DNA of 48,751 nt from Legionella sp. (lineage in GTDB: Bacteria > Pseudomonadota > Gammaproteobacteria > Legionellales > Legionellaceae): the NCBI GenBank assembly GCA_027437055.1, contig DAIAOV010000001.1:295-49045 (forward strand). The letters run 5' to 3'. The notes beneath the pieces are model-generated. The model was not told where the DNA came from and searched no databases. It was given only the letters and a program-made list of their open reading frames with translations. Shown one piece after another: positions 25,012-33,056 of this stretch; the stretch's first letter is position 1, and every line of letters starts with the position of its first letter. The translations under genes and the position numbers were made by a program.

Positions 25012-25740
25012 ATGAGATGGAGGACCAAATTTGGCAGATGCATTTACGCCTCCCCATCTGGCTATAAAGTCTATCAAAATTTTTTTTATAGATGGCTAAC
25101 TTTAGGAAGCACGGCTCTGCAAACAGTGCTCTGGAGGCCAAATCCTATAAAGCCCGTCTTATACTACATACCTGCTCTTACTTTAATGGCATGCAAATTT
25201 CCTGGCTCTTGCTGCGTATTGGGCTTAGGTGGAGCCAGCGTACCCCGATTACTTAAATCAGAAAATCCTGAGCAAGATATTATTATTGTTGATAATAGTG
25301 AAGAGGTAATTGATATTGCAAAACGTTTTTTTATGGTAGACAGCATTCCTGGTTTAACTCTAGTACATCAAAACGCAAACGACTACGTGCGCGAATGTAC
25401 TACGCAATACAGGCATTTAATTATTGATTTATATGATGCCAATAATTTTCCTGCCGAATGCAACAATGAAGAATTTTTCATTCATGTCAAAAATAGATTA
25501 ACTAAAGATGGTTTTTTAGAAATTAATTTAGCAAACTATAAAGAACAATGGCCCATTTATCAGATTATTAAGAAATATTTTAAAAATACTTTAGTGATTC
25601 CAATAAAAAAAAGCGCGAATATGGTCATTATTGCTACTGCACATGGAAGTCATGACTATTTTATCAATCAAATACGTTCAAGTCATAGATTCAAGAAAAT
25701 TGTTTGGATGGATTCTTGGGGATTTGTTGCGAAGTATTAA
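25012..25740 (+). CDS. Spermidine-synthase-like methyltransferase-fold protein
   Basis: 242 residues. A Rossmann SAM-type fold is visible: CCVLGLGGASVPRLLKS (motif I, with the GGG-like turn of spermidine synthases), IIIVDNSEEVIDIAKRFF (acidic end of strand 2) and a third region HLIIDLYDANNFPAE, which resembles the DAYD/DxxD segment of SpeE-type proteins. It may be an aminopropyltransferase-like enzyme or an uncharacterised SpeE paralogue; the N-terminal beta domain is short. The start codon abuts the astB stop codon, so it is the last gene of the AST operon, and a 15-bp perfect hairpin follows the stop. A link to polyamine metabolism fed from arginine/ornithine is possible but unproven; no speD or speC was seen nearby. 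Confidence 0.72.
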   Translation: MRWRTKFGRCIYASPSGYKVYQNFFYRWLTLGSTALQTVLWRPNPIKPVLYYIPALTLMACKFPGSCCVLGLGGASVPRLLKSENPEQDIIIVDNSEEVIDIAKRFFMVDSIPGLTLVHQNANDYVRECTTQYRHLIIDLYDANNFPAECNNEEFFIHVKNRLTKDGFLEINLANYKEQWPIYQIIKKYFKNTLVIPIKKSANMVIIATAHGSHDYFINQIRSSHRFKKIVWMDSWGFVAKY

Positions 25741-25780
25741 CGGATGTTTGGCAATTTATTGCCAAACATCCGTCCTTGTT
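25740..25780 (+). terminator. Terminator of the AST operon
   Basis: Arms ACGGATGTTTGGCAA (25740-25754) and TTGCCAAACATCCGT (25759-25773) are perfect 15-bp complements with a TTTA loop. They are followed by CCTTGTT, so the T-run is poor, but the stem is very strong. It starts on the last base of the stop codon. Confidence 0.7.
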
Positions 25781-25815
25781 GTAATCCATCAATAAGTTCG
25801 GGAAAAGCAATCGTA

Positions 25816-25892
25816 CGCTCCCTTAAGATCACGGCTCAGATTGTTCTCGAAGTTATTGAGAAGTCCTAAGTTAACCCCATTGGATAAACGCT
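25816..25892. repeat. Dispersed palindromic repeat, copy D (right half)
   Basis: GCTCCCTTAAGATCACGG then GTTATTGAGAAGTC and CTAAGTTAACCCCATTGG parallels the right half of copy A at 4813-4875. The left arm is missing. It sits between the convergent AST operon and frr. Confidence 0.6.
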
Positions 25893-25903
25893 TGCTAACA
25901 AAC

Positions 25904-26461
25904 CTATATTTCCATCAAGTCTTTTTCTTTTTCTACAAGTACTGCATCAATTTCAGCAATATACTTGTCGGTTAGTTTTTGAATAACCTCTGCAGCACGA
26001 CGTTCATCATCTTCAGAAATTGCCTTTTCTTTAACAAGATCTTTTAGCTGAGTGTTTGCATCTCTTCGAATATTACGAATTGACACACGTCCTTGCTCTC
26101 CTTCATTCCGAACTACTTTAATTAACTCTTTTCTTCGTTCTTCAGTTAAAGGAGGCATAGGTACTCTAATGGCACTACCTGCAGTTGCTGGATTTAAACC
26201 TAAATCAGAAGTCAAAATAGCCTTCTCTATCGCTGCCACCATTGATTTTTCCCATGGCGTTACTAAAATGGTTCGCGAATCACTAGTAGTAACATTAGCA
26301 ACCTGATTTAATGGAGTTAAGTTTCCATAATAATCAACTTGCACATGATCCAACAAACCAGCATTAGCTCTACCTGTACGAATCTTAGTCATATCCGTAC
26401 GTAAGGCTTCAATGGTTTTTTTCATTCGCTTTTCAGAATCTTGCTTAATCTCATTGATCAT
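25904..26461 (-). CDS. frr: Ribosome recycling factor
   Basis: 185 residues, exactly the RRF length. The sequence runs [79 protein letters not shown] and a terminal [20 protein letters not shown]. With EF-G it splits post-termination ribosomes into subunits. Start chosen at ATG 26461, behind GGAG at a 6-bp distance; the longer frame to 26476 adds five residues foreign to the family. It overlaps the end of pyrH by 11 bp, so translation is coupled within rpsB-tsf-pyrH-frr. Confidence 0.97.
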   Translation of the reverse strand: MINEIKQDSEKRMKKTIEALRTDMTKIRTGRANAGLLDHVQVDYYGNLTPLNQVANVTTSDSRTILVTPWEKSMVAAIEKAILTSDLGLNPATAGSAIRVPMPPLTEERRKELIKVVRNEGEQGRVSIRNIRRDANTQLKDLVKEKAISEDDERRAAEVIQKLTDKYIAEIDAVLVEKEKDLMEI

Positions 26462-27194
26462 GATTTGCTCCAACAATAGTTCCTACTCGCTCTCCAAGTA
26501 CAATCCGTTTTAGAGCCTTGGGTGCAGCCATATCAAAAACTTGTAATGGCATGCCTTGATCTTGGCATAAACAAATTGCAGTAGAGTCCATTACCTCTAA
26601 TCCCTTAGTGAGCACTTCTTTATAAGTTAAATAATCATAACGAACTGCATCAGGATTCTTCATGGGATCATCAGAATACACACCATCAACCTTTGTTGCT
26701 TTTAAAACAACATCAGCACCTATTTCTATAGCTCTCAAACAAGCAGCAGTATCCGTGGTGAAAAAAGGATTACCGGTTCCTGCTGCAAAAATCACCACAT
26801 GACCAGTACGTAAATGGGTAATTGCCTTTCTTCTATGATAGGAGTCAACTACTCCCATCATAGGAATAGCTGACATAATGCGTGCTGGAAGATCAATACG
26901 CTCTAAAGAATCTCTCATAGCCAGAGCATTCATTACTGTTGCCAGCATACCCATATGATCACCAGTAACCCTGCCTAAACCAGCTTTTGATAAGGCTTTG
27001 CCACGAAATAAATTGCCGCCACCTAGAACCAGACCAACTTCTATTCCCATATTAATTAGCTCGGCAATATCGCGGGCTAGAGCATCTAGCACCGCAGGAT
27101 CAATACCGAATTGCGACTTACCCATCAAGGCTTCGCCACTAAATTTGAGAAGTATCCGTTTATACTTTAATTGGGGGTGACTATCATTCATCAT
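26451..27194 (-). CDS. pyrH: Uridylate kinase (UMP kinase)
   Basis: 247 residues. The amino-acid-kinase fold of bacterial UMP kinase is evident: [79 protein letters not shown] and [14 protein letters not shown]. It phosphorylates UMP to UDP for RNA and cell-wall precursors; bacterial PyrH is a GTP-stimulated hexamer unlike eukaryotic UMP/CMP kinase. The start (ATG 27194, or the next ATG at 27191) overlaps the tsf stop in ATGA fashion. The operon order tsf-pyrH-frr is the standard proteobacterial one. Confidence 0.97.
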   Translation of the reverse strand: MMNDSHPQLKYKRILLKFSGEALMGKSQFGIDPAVLDALARDIAELINMGIEVGLVLGGGNLFRGKALSKAGLGRVTGDHMGMLATVMNALAMRDSLERIDLPARIMSAIPMMGVVDSYHRRKAITHLRTGHVVIFAAGTGNPFFTTDTAACLRAIEIGADVVLKATKVDGVYSDDPMKNPDAVRYDYLTYKEVLTKGLEVMDSTAICLCQDQGMPLQVFDMAAPKALKRIVLGERVGTIVGANHDQ

Positions 27195-28072
27195 TTACGA
27201 ACCTGAGCCATCACTTCTTCAACAAAGTTATCTTCTTTTTTCTCAATACCTTCGCCCACTTCAAAACGAATAAATGCACTAACTTCTGCATTTTTCTCTT
27301 TTAAAAGTTGACCAACTTTGATGTTAGGATCTTTGACATAGGGCTGACCTAATAGGCTCACTTCATCAATAAATTTATTGATTCGGCCTTCAATCATTTT
27401 GTCGATAATTTCTTGTGGTTTACCGCTTTCTTTTGCTTGAGCAGTGAAAATATCACGTTCATTTTCAATTGCTTCTGCAGCTACTTGATCACGACTAACA
27501 ACCATTGGCTTACTTGCAGCAATGTGCATTGCAATGTCTTTAGCCAAATCTTCATCGCCATTTTTTAAGGCAACCATCACACCTATACGAGAACCATGTA
27601 AGTAATAACCTATTACCCCACCCTCGCAATGCATTCTTTCTATGCGGCGTAATTTAATGTTCTCGCCAATCTTAGCAACTAACTCCTGTCTTGCTTGTTC
27701 TACAGTAGTACCAGAAGACAAAATTTGGTTAGATAAAGCAGTAATATCTGTTACAGAAGTATCCAATGCAACTTGAGCCACTTTACTAGCGAAATTAGTA
27801 AAGTTTTCATCACGAGCAACAAAGTCAGTTTCACTATTGATTTCAATCATAACAGCTGAACGTCCATCAGTAGAACGAGCAATTACGATAATTCCTTCGG
27901 CAGCAACTCTATCTGCTTTTTTGTCAGCTTTTGCCTGACCCGCTTTACGCATTTCAGTAATAGCTGCTTCGATGTCACCGTTAGTTGCTATAAGAAATTT
28001 TTTACATTCCATCATGCCTGCGCCTGTGCGCTCACGAAGTTGCATTACTAATCCAGCACTAATTGTTGCCAT
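27191..28072 (-). CDS. tsf: Translation elongation factor Ts
   Basis: 293 residues. N-terminal [20 protein letters not shown] followed by [17 protein letters not shown] contains the EF-Tu-contacting [10 protein letters not shown] motif, and [12 protein letters not shown] lies in the core. C-terminal [20 protein letters not shown] is typical. EF-Ts exchanges GDP for GTP on EF-Tu. The gene lies 67 bp after rpsB with a terminator-like hairpin in between (28096-28125), as in other gammaproteobacteria where part of the rpsB transcripts stop there. The stop codon overlaps the pyrH start. Confidence 0.97.
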   Translation of the reverse strand: MATISAGLVMQLRERTGAGMMECKKFLIATNGDIEAAITEMRKAGQAKADKKADRVAAEGIIVIARSTDGRSAVMIEINSETDFVARDENFTNFASKVAQVALDTSVTDITALSNQILSSGTTVEQARQELVAKIGENIKLRRIERMHCEGGVIGYYLHGSRIGVMVALKNGDEDLAKDIAMHIAASKPMVVSRDQVAAEAIENERDIFTAQAKESGKPQEIIDKMIEGRINKFIDEVSLLGQPYVKDPNIKVGQLLKEKNAEVSAFIRFEVGEGIEKKEDNFVEEVMAQVRK

Positions 28073-28090
28073 TTTTCAGTTCTCCACATA

Positions 28091-28125
28091 GCAAAAAGGG
28101 GGCTAATAAAAATTAACGCCCCCTT
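28091..28125 (-). terminator. rpsB-tsf intercistronic terminator or attenuator
   Basis: On the minus strand AAGGGGGC (28125-28118) and GCCCCCTT (28103-28096) pair, extended inward by AAT/ATT, with a T-run (TTTTT) after the stem. Partial termination here would lower tsf-pyrH-frr relative to rpsB. Confidence 0.8.
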
Positions 28126-28139
28126 AATTCAAATATCAA

Positions 28140-28889
28140 TTATTCCCCAGTTTTTCCTTCATCTTTAACTTCTACGAATTCTGCATTAGATGACATACCA
28201 CCTACGGTGTTACTGTTTTTGCCATCTAAAATTGCATCAGCAACGCAACGGACATAAATATCCACAGCTCGCATAGAATCGTCGTTACCAGGAATAACAT
28301 AATCAATGTTGTCTGGGCTATTGTTAGTATCAACAACACCAATAACAGGGATCTTTAATCGACGCGCTTCTTCAACAGCAATATGCTCAAAACCAACGTC
28401 AACAACAAAGAGAGCATCAGGTAAACCGCCCATGTTCTCAATTCCACCTAAGCCACGCTCTAATTTTTCAAGTTCACGGGTCAGCATTAATGCTTCTTTT
28501 TTGATCATGTCATTAAACAGACCTTTTTCTTTCATTTCTTTCAATTCTTTTAATCGGAATATAGATTGACGGACTGTTTTATAGTTGGTCAACATACCAC
28601 CTAACCAACGATGATCAACATAAGGCATGCCGCAACGTTTAGCATGTTCACGAATACTTTCTTGAGCTGCTCTTTTAGTACCGACAAAGAGTATTTTAGC
28701 TTTATTGGAGGCCAGTCTACCTACATAGTTTACTACGTCATTCAACATGGGTAGGGTTTTTTCAAGGTTTATAATGTGGATTTTGTTTCTTGCACCAAAT
28801 ATATACTCACCCATTTTTGGATTCCAAAATCGAGTTCTGTGTCCAAAATGAGCACCTGCTTCAAGCAGTTCACGCATACTTACATTCAT
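28140..28889 (-). CDS. rpsB: 30S ribosomal protein S2
   Basis: 249 residues. [20 protein letters not shown] is the universal S2 N-terminus, with [20 protein letters not shown] and [18 protein letters not shown] following, and the C-terminal signature [27 protein letters not shown]2 joins the small subunit late and recruits S1. It heads the rpsB-tsf-pyrH-frr operon. The ORF begins MNVSMREL at 28889; a start at the second Met (28877) is possible, but 28889 lies properly behind GGAG. The upstream leader has structure consistent with S2 autoregulation. Confidence 0.97.
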   Translation of the reverse strand: MNVSMRELLEAGAHFGHRTRFWNPKMGEYIFGARNKIHIINLEKTLPMLNDVVNYVGRLASNKAKILFVGTKRAAQESIREHAKRCGMPYVDHRWLGGMLTNYKTVRQSIFRLKELKEMKEKGLFNDMIKKEALMLTRELEKLERGLGGIENMGGLPDALFVVDVGFEHIAVEEARRLKIPVIGVVDTNNSPDNIDYVIPGNDDSMRAVDIYVRCVADAILDGKNSNTVGGMSSNAEFVEVKDEGKTGE

Positions 28890-28988
28890 TTTTAATCTCC
28901 AGGGTTAAGCCTCCACACCCCCCATACGAAACCCACAAGGGACCCTATCGTATGTGTCGGAGCGTGTGTGTATTTTAAAAGCGCCATA
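28890..28988 (-). promoter_or_regulatory. Structured rpsB leader (candidate S2 autoregulatory element)
   Basis: The roughly 95-nt 5' UTR predicted from the promoter at 28989-29017 contains a perfect stem CATACGA/TCGTATG (28954-28948 and 28929-28923 on the minus strand) around an inner CCC/GGG pairing, and G- and CA-rich flanks that could form an outer helix. Leaders of rpsB are known S2 targets in gammaproteobacteria. Identity here is by position and structure only. Confidence 0.4.
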
Positions 28989-29017
28989 TTTATAACATAT
29001 TAGAGGAGATTCAGCAA
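28989..29017 (-). promoter_or_regulatory. Predicted rpsB promoter
   Basis: On the minus strand TTGCTG (29017-29012) is separated by 17 bp from TATAAA (28994-28989). Confidence 0.5.
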
Positions 29018-29420
29018 TCAAATTAAGTCAAAGTGAATGCATCAGAGTATCCTTTTTTTCTCTTACAAGATACAACTAGGAAGCATTCTTAGATTGAAGT
29101 TAAACCCTTCAGTGTGCATCCAATTAGGATCAATACCCACATTTACAGTTAAAGTATATTGTCTTCGAGGAGAAAGAATAGTTGATTTCACAACGATAAA
29201 AGCCATGGTCCCGTAAAATCAAAATGCGATACATAGTGTTATTGACATAGAAATAAACCCCTCATAAAATCACACACCTTAAACCTCTCACCACGCTCGC
29301 CGTAGTGAGGAAAGTGCAAGGAGACACGGAGCGCAGAACCGGAGTGTACACGCAGTCACATGAGAATTCGAGCACCGTATCGACGAAGCAATTTCCCGCT
29401 ACAGTAGAGTTTGAGGAGAG
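29018..29420. other. Intergenic region between rpsB and tenA with degenerate repeats
   Basis: No gene was seen. The stretch from 29311 to 29420 looks like repeated junk DNA. AAGTGCAAGGAGA recurs at 589-601, and GTATCGACGAAGCAATTTCC (29377-29396) with the following AGTAGAGTTTGAGG matches 32159-32199 with scattered differences. Confidence 0.4.
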
Positions 29421-29423
29421 GTC

Positions 29424-29513
29424 TATTTATCACCAGGGGTGCTGGACGTTCGTCCGGCTGAGAAAAACCCTTAGTACCTGATCTGGATAATACCTGCGAA
29501 GGAAGAGTGAATT
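29424..29513 (+). promoter_or_regulatory. TPP (THI-box) riboswitch
   Basis: Conserved TPP aptamer landmarks appear in order: AGGGGTGCT (29435-29443), the small P3 hairpin GGAC-GTTC-GTCC, CGGCTGAGA (29455-29463), ACCCTTAGTACCTGATCTGG and ATAATACCTGCGAAGGAAG. TCAC (29430-29433) can pair with GTGA (29507-29510) as P1. The Shine-Dalgarno GGAAG (29501-29505) lies within the 3' aptamer end and 8 bp before the start codon, so thiamine pyrophosphate binding probably blocks translation initiation of tenA. Confidence 0.93.
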
Positions 29514-30233
29514 ATGTTTAAATTGAAACACAGTTTTTTATTTTTTAATCAAGGCGCGCAAAATACTCAATTTTTGCCCTCCATGCTTCGAGCTAATAAA
29601 TCAACGCTACACCGGATTTATCAGCACCCTTTTAATCAGCAGTTATTCGATGGGACTTTATCCTCTGAGATATTTGGTCGTTATCTGCGCGATGACTATT
29701 TTTATTTACATCACTTTCCACTTGCCTTAAAAAGGCTCTCTGCTAAAACAATTAAAATAAACCCTGATCTGGCTAAATTGTTGCAATACATGGCCGAAGA
29801 TATTATTGACAGCGAATTACGTATGCAAGAAACATATGAAGAGTATTTCAAAGATATCAAGTCTTTTACACCCGGCCCTGCCATCTCTTCTTATGTAGCA
29901 TTTATATCAGAAATAACCATCAAAGCAGAAGTGCCAATAGGACTTAGTGCTGTTTTTCCTTGTTTTAAGGTTTATCATGATATGGGGGAACTGAATAAAA
30001 ACCCACCTAACTTTCACATCAATCCATATAAAAGATGGATACAGACCTATTCTAGTCCCGATTTTGTTCGCGTGACAAAACAATTATCTGAGACCATAAA
30101 CCTATTAGGAAATAAGGCAACACCAGAAGTACAGGCTAAGATGAGAAAGACATTTGCTTCTGCGGCACAGCATGAATTGGATTTTTTTGAAGAAGTATAT
30201 AATCCAAAACAGAATTTACAATTGATAGCCTAA
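29514..30233 (+). CDS. tenA: TenA-family thiamine salvage protein
   Basis: 239 residues. TenA/thiaminase II features: HPFNQQLFDGTLSSEIFGRY, the YLRDDYFYLHHF segment, a Cys at residue 150 in AVFPCFKVYHDMG (the LPC-type nucleophile) and AAQHELDFFEEVY near the end with the catalytic Glu. TenA hydrolyses aminopyrimidine breakdown products of thiamine to HMP for reuse. A TPP riboswitch lies directly upstream, which strongly supports the role. There is an N-terminal extension of about 25 residues over B. subtilis TenA. The gene is single and followed by a clear terminator at 30253; no other thi genes are adjacent. Confidence 0.9.
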   Translation: MFKLKHSFLFFNQGAQNTQFLPSMLRANKSTLHRIYQHPFNQQLFDGTLSSEIFGRYLRDDYFYLHHFPLALKRLSAKTIKINPDLAKLLQYMAEDIIDSELRMQETYEEYFKDIKSFTPGPAISSYVAFISEITIKAEVPIGLSAVFPCFKVYHDMGELNKNPPNFHINPYKRWIQTYSSPDFVRVTKQLSETINLLGNKATPEVQAKMRKTFASAAQHELDFFEEVYNPKQNLQLIA

Positions 30234-30252
30234 ACCGCGAACAAGTCACGAC

Positions 30253-30280
30253 AGCACTCTATAAATCTTAGTGCTTTTTT
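30253..30280 (+). terminator. Rho-independent terminator after tenA
   Basis: AGCACT (30253-30258) and AGTGCT (30270-30275) form a stem directly followed by a run of T. Confidence 0.75.
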
Positions 30281-30355
30281 AACTTATTAATTGTAAAGTG
30301 ATACTCGCATAATATGACTGAATTTGAATTTTAATCTAGTATAAGGAAATAAATC

Positions 30356-30865
30356 ATGGCGTTCTCAATGTACCAAGCTACTATTCCTGTTTTTATCCGC
30401 ATGTTAAATAATTTATCCGCTATTCTCACTAAAGCGTCACATCACGCTGAAGCAAAGAAAATTGATCCGTCTGTTTTGATTAATGCTCGTCTAGCTCCGG
30501 ATATGTTTGCACTAGCTCGCCAAGTACAGATTGCTTCAGATACAGCCAAAGGATGTGGCGCACGTCTAGCTAATATTGAGATCCCCACTTATGAAGACAA
30601 GGAAATAACTTTTGCTGAATTGCATGAACGCATTACAAAAACAGTACAGTTTTTGAAAAGTATTCCAGAAGAAAAGTTTAATGGCAGTGAGGAGCGTAAA
30701 ATTACACTAAAAATGCGCAGTGGCGAGATTCACTTTAATGGTCAGCAGTATGTTCTTACTTTTGCCCTACCCAATTTTTATTTTCATGTAACTACGGCCT
30801 ATGATATTTTACGTCACAATGGGTTAGATATAGGTAAAATGGACTTTTTGGGTTCAGTGCAATAG
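30356..30865 (+). CDS. DUF1993 domain protein
   Basis: 169 residues. FSMYQATIPVFIRMLNNLSA at the start, DMFALARQVQIASDTAKG in the middle and NFYFHVTTAYDILRHNGLDI-GKMDF at the end identify the DUF1993 family, a four-helix DinB-like fold found widely in bacteria and fungi. No biochemical function is established; the His in FYFHVTTAYDILRH could bind metal as in DinB proteins. AAGGAAATAAATC provides the ribosome site. It is monocistronic, behind the tenA terminator, and converges on a flavoprotein gene with a shared hairpin between them. Confidence 0.88.
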   Translation: MAFSMYQATIPVFIRMLNNLSAILTKASHHAEAKKIDPSVLINARLAPDMFALARQVQIASDTAKGCGARLANIEIPTYEDKEITFAELHERITKTVQFLKSIPEEKFNGSEERKITLKMRSGEIHFNGQQYVLTFALPNFYFHVTTAYDILRHNGLDIGKMDFLGSVQ

Positions 30866-30886
30866 CATTTGTTATGTTAAAAAAAT

Positions 30887-30923
30887 GGGTAGCCCGGTTG
30901 TAAGCAATCAGGCTACCCTTTCA
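30887..30923. terminator. Bidirectional terminator hairpin
   Basis: GGGTAGCC (30887-30894) and GGCTACCC (30911-30918) pair. T-rich sequence follows on the plus strand (CCTTTC), and an A-run before it (30879-30885) gives a T-run on the minus strand. It separates the two convergent genes. Confidence 0.7.
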
Positions 30924-30933
30924 ACTTGATGCA

Positions 30934-31989
30934 TCAAGTATGATATTTAAACCAAACAGGCATGATTTTATTCAAATAAACCATGAATTTCCACAGACCA
31001 ACCTGAGACTCAACGCTGCCAAAAGGATCTGATTTCTCTTCCGGATAAGCTATACCAAGCCCAAAGAGGCCAGGTCCTATAATACCGACATGGGGATTAT
31101 GTTTCGCATTTTCATAATCCCCTATTACCATGTTTTGACGTTTTTCAAAACCCACAGCATAAATAACCTTGTCGCACTCAGGTAAATAGCGTGCGATGTT
31201 CGGCTGGCTTGTATTATAACGCACTAGATTGGCTGGCAATACACCATCTATATGTTCTCTAGCCCATTCGGCTGTTTGGCCTTTAAGACCCGTGTTATCA
31301 AAAAGAATCCAATCTCCCATTTCTATTGCATAGCGGCATGGAGAACGATAAAAATTAATTATTTTTTTCACTCCTAACTCAACTAAATAACGTACGATGA
31401 TAATTGCAGAGTGAGAGGAACCAAAAACAGCATAAGTCTCCTTTTTATTAACTATATTTGCTAGTTTTTCTTTATCTATGGCTATATCAAAAGGAATAAC
31501 ATCGACACCTGGATAATTAAGACTAGAAGGAGATGCTCCAGTAGCTAATACTACATTTTGTGCTTCGAACGCTTGTGAGTCAGAGTGTAAAGTCCATAAT
31601 CTATGGGATAAATTCATTGAGGTAATCAGTGTTTTCTGTATTTCAACTTTTTGAGATAGTTGATCAGAGACCCACTGTAGTGGTTCAACAATATATTTTA
31701 AAGTACAGGTTTTATCTAAAGGTAAACTGGCTAAGGCATATTGCGTAGCGACCTCTTTATAAGAGAAGGATGACAGCGCATTTAAAAAATCGTTGAAATA
31801 TTTTACGCTAGTATTACTGGATACATTGCACCAATATAAACCTAAATCCCCTACATTAAAATAGGGATCTACCCATAAAATATCTTTAGGAGGTATACCA
31901 TAATCCAGTAACTTTCCAACAACAGCAATTCCTGCTGGCCCCGCACCAATAACAGCCCATTGAAAAGGTTTTGTATTCTTTTGATTCAA
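30934..31989 (-). CDS. FAD/NAD(P)-binding oxidoreductase
   Basis: 351 residues. The N-terminal FAD-binding motif is WAVIGAGPAGIAVVGKLLDY, a NAD(P)-type second motif is YAVFGSSHSAIIIVRYL in the middle, and the ATG-type motif is VVLATGASPSSL. VIYAVGFEKRQ matches the final FAD contact motif of this fold. The pattern is that of single-component flavin monooxygenase-like or pyridine nucleotide oxidoreductase proteins (lysine/ornithine hydroxylase-like), but no redox-active CxxC is visible, so disulphide reductase activity is unlikely. Substrate unknown. Monocistronic. Confidence 0.82.
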   Translation of the reverse strand: MNQKNTKPFQWAVIGAGPAGIAVVGKLLDYGIPPKDILWVDPYFNVGDLGLYWCNVSSNTSVKYFNDFLNALSSFSYKEVATQYALASLPLDKTCTLKYIVEPLQWVSDQLSQKVEIQKTLITSMNLSHRLWTLHSDSQAFEAQNVVLATGASPSSLNYPGVDVIPFDIAIDKEKLANIVNKKETYAVFGSSHSAIIIVRYLVELGVKKIINFYRSPCRYAIEMGDWILFDNTGLKGQTAEWAREHIDGVLPANLVRYNTSQPNIARYLPECDKVIYAVGFEKRQNMVIGDYENAKHNPHVGIIGPGLFGLGIAYPEEKSDPFGSVESQVGLWKFMVYLNKIMPVWFKYHT

Positions 31990-32246
31990 ATTAACCCCCC
32001 TAATCTATAAGAAATCAATAGATTTCTTTCTAAACTCACTGTAATAACAAGATTATCTTAGAAGAATTAGAACAGATTTTAAATTGAATAAAAAGCAAAA
32101 TACCTCTCATCTCTCTATATTTCTACAACCGAACCTCTTTCCCAAGATTAACCCAATGGTATCAACAAAGTAATTTCCCTTCCCCGTAAAGTTGGGAAAA
32201 AGGTTTCATAGAGTTGAGTTCAGTTTACAAATATAAATGTCAGTCA
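31990..32246. other. Intergenic region
   Basis: It contains a degenerate repeat (32159-32210) shared with 29377-29420; no gene was seen. TAAGAAATCAATAGATTTCTT near 32008 is an interrupted palindrome with AGAAAT arms that only loosely resembles the LetA site. Confidence 0.35.
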
Positions 32247-32552
32247 TTAGTAACAACTTTGTTGCAGCCAGCAATTTCCGTATACATTACATACTCGTAC
32301 TGTTTGGCAACCGTACCCATAATATCCGTAATACAATGGTGCTCCTATAATTACCGCACCACCATACCAGCCGCCACCATGCCAGCCACCACCATGCCAG
32401 CCACCACCGTGCCAACCGCCACCATGCCAACCGCCACCATGCCAGCCTCCACCACCGTGCCAGCCTCCATGAGCTGCAGCTGCTGTACTAAGCATAATAC
32501 TTAAAGCAAATACGAGAGTCCGTATTATACTTTTTTTATCTAGAGTATTCAT
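32247..32552 (-). CDS. Small secreted Gly/Trp/His-rich repeat protein
   Basis: 101 residues. A signal peptide, RTLVFALSIMLSTAAAAHG, with an Ala-rich cleavage site is followed by six units of the GGWHG type (15-bp repeats) ending in GGWYGG, then a Gly/Tyr-rich hydrophobic tail with three or four Cys (CQTVRVC, CWLQQSC). Short glycine-rich envelope proteins of this form occur in Legionella and other gammaproteobacteria; His-rich units suggest metal binding, which is an inference. GAGGAC precedes the start. The opposite-strand frame over the repeats is rejected because this strand has signal peptide, ribosome site and sense. Confidence 0.75.
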   Translation of the reverse strand: MNTLDKKSIIRTLVFALSIMLSTAAAAHGGWHGGGGWHGGGWHGGGWHGGGWHGGGWHGGGWYGGAVIIGAPLYYGYYGYGCQTVRVCNVYGNCWLQQSCY

Positions 32553-32830
32553 AACGTCCTCACTTTAATTTCGTCCTTTCTATAGTATAAGTATAGTTCA
32601 TTTAGCAACCATTAGATGATGTGAAAGCTTATCTCTGACAAATTAAATTTATTATTTGTTTTTATTAATCAATGAATTACGTATTAAACATGAGTGCAAC
32701 ATAAAAATAACGTATTCCTTATGTCGAACTCACGTTATTTATTTGGATGTACGTTAAAATTAACTGTTTTTTTGAATACCGCGAACACGCCGCGGTACAT
32801 AGGCGGGAATATATTATCTATATGTACTAG
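32553..32830. other. AT-rich intergenic region
   Basis: No gene, repeat or clear signal was recognised, apart from the leader of the GGWHG gene at its left side. A short palindromic CGCGGTA near 32790 is not part of the larger families. Confidence 0.35.
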
Positions 32831-33010
32831 TTATCGCTTAGGATAAACTGGAGCATCAAACTGTACGTCCATCTCATTTTCCTCTTCTGGTTCATCATCC
32901 TCTTGAACTACTAGTAAGCTAGGCTTATATCCTTTTGCTTTTTTATCAAAAAAAGAACCATTAACATTTTCATTTATTAGATGGTCATATTTGTCTTTCT
33001 TAGTTTGCAT
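32831..33010 (-). CDS. Small acidic protein, 59 residues, unknown function
   Basis: Reading from ATG 33010, MQTKKDKYDHLINENVNGSF to PVYPKR, with a stop at 32831. The C-terminal half is strongly acidic (VQEDDEPEEENEMDVQFD). A GGAAA ribosome site lies six bases upstream. It follows the 202-residue gene by 46 bp on the same strand, so the pair may be one transcript. The Glu-rich tail resembles the E-block of Dot/Icm substrates, but the protein is too short for a firm judgement. No known family was recognised. It is real enough to keep because of ribosome site, composition and context. Confidence 0.5.
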   Translation of the reverse strand: MQTKKDKYDHLINENVNGSFFDKKAKGYKPSLLVVQEDDEPEEENEMDVQFDAPVYPKR

Positions 33011-33056
33011 AATGGATTTCCAATTGTTAATAAGCTAGTAATTATATACAAATTTA

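Noticed and set aside
32008-32028. LetA-like site TAAGAAATCAATAGATTTCTT
   Set aside because: The AGAAAT arms are interrupted by spacer bases, so the 14-bp consensus is not met.
32214-32504. 96-residue frame on the plus strand, rich in Ala/Thr/Met/Pro repeats
   Set aside because: It is the mirror of the GGWHG repeat gene; the minus strand has signal peptide and ribosome site.
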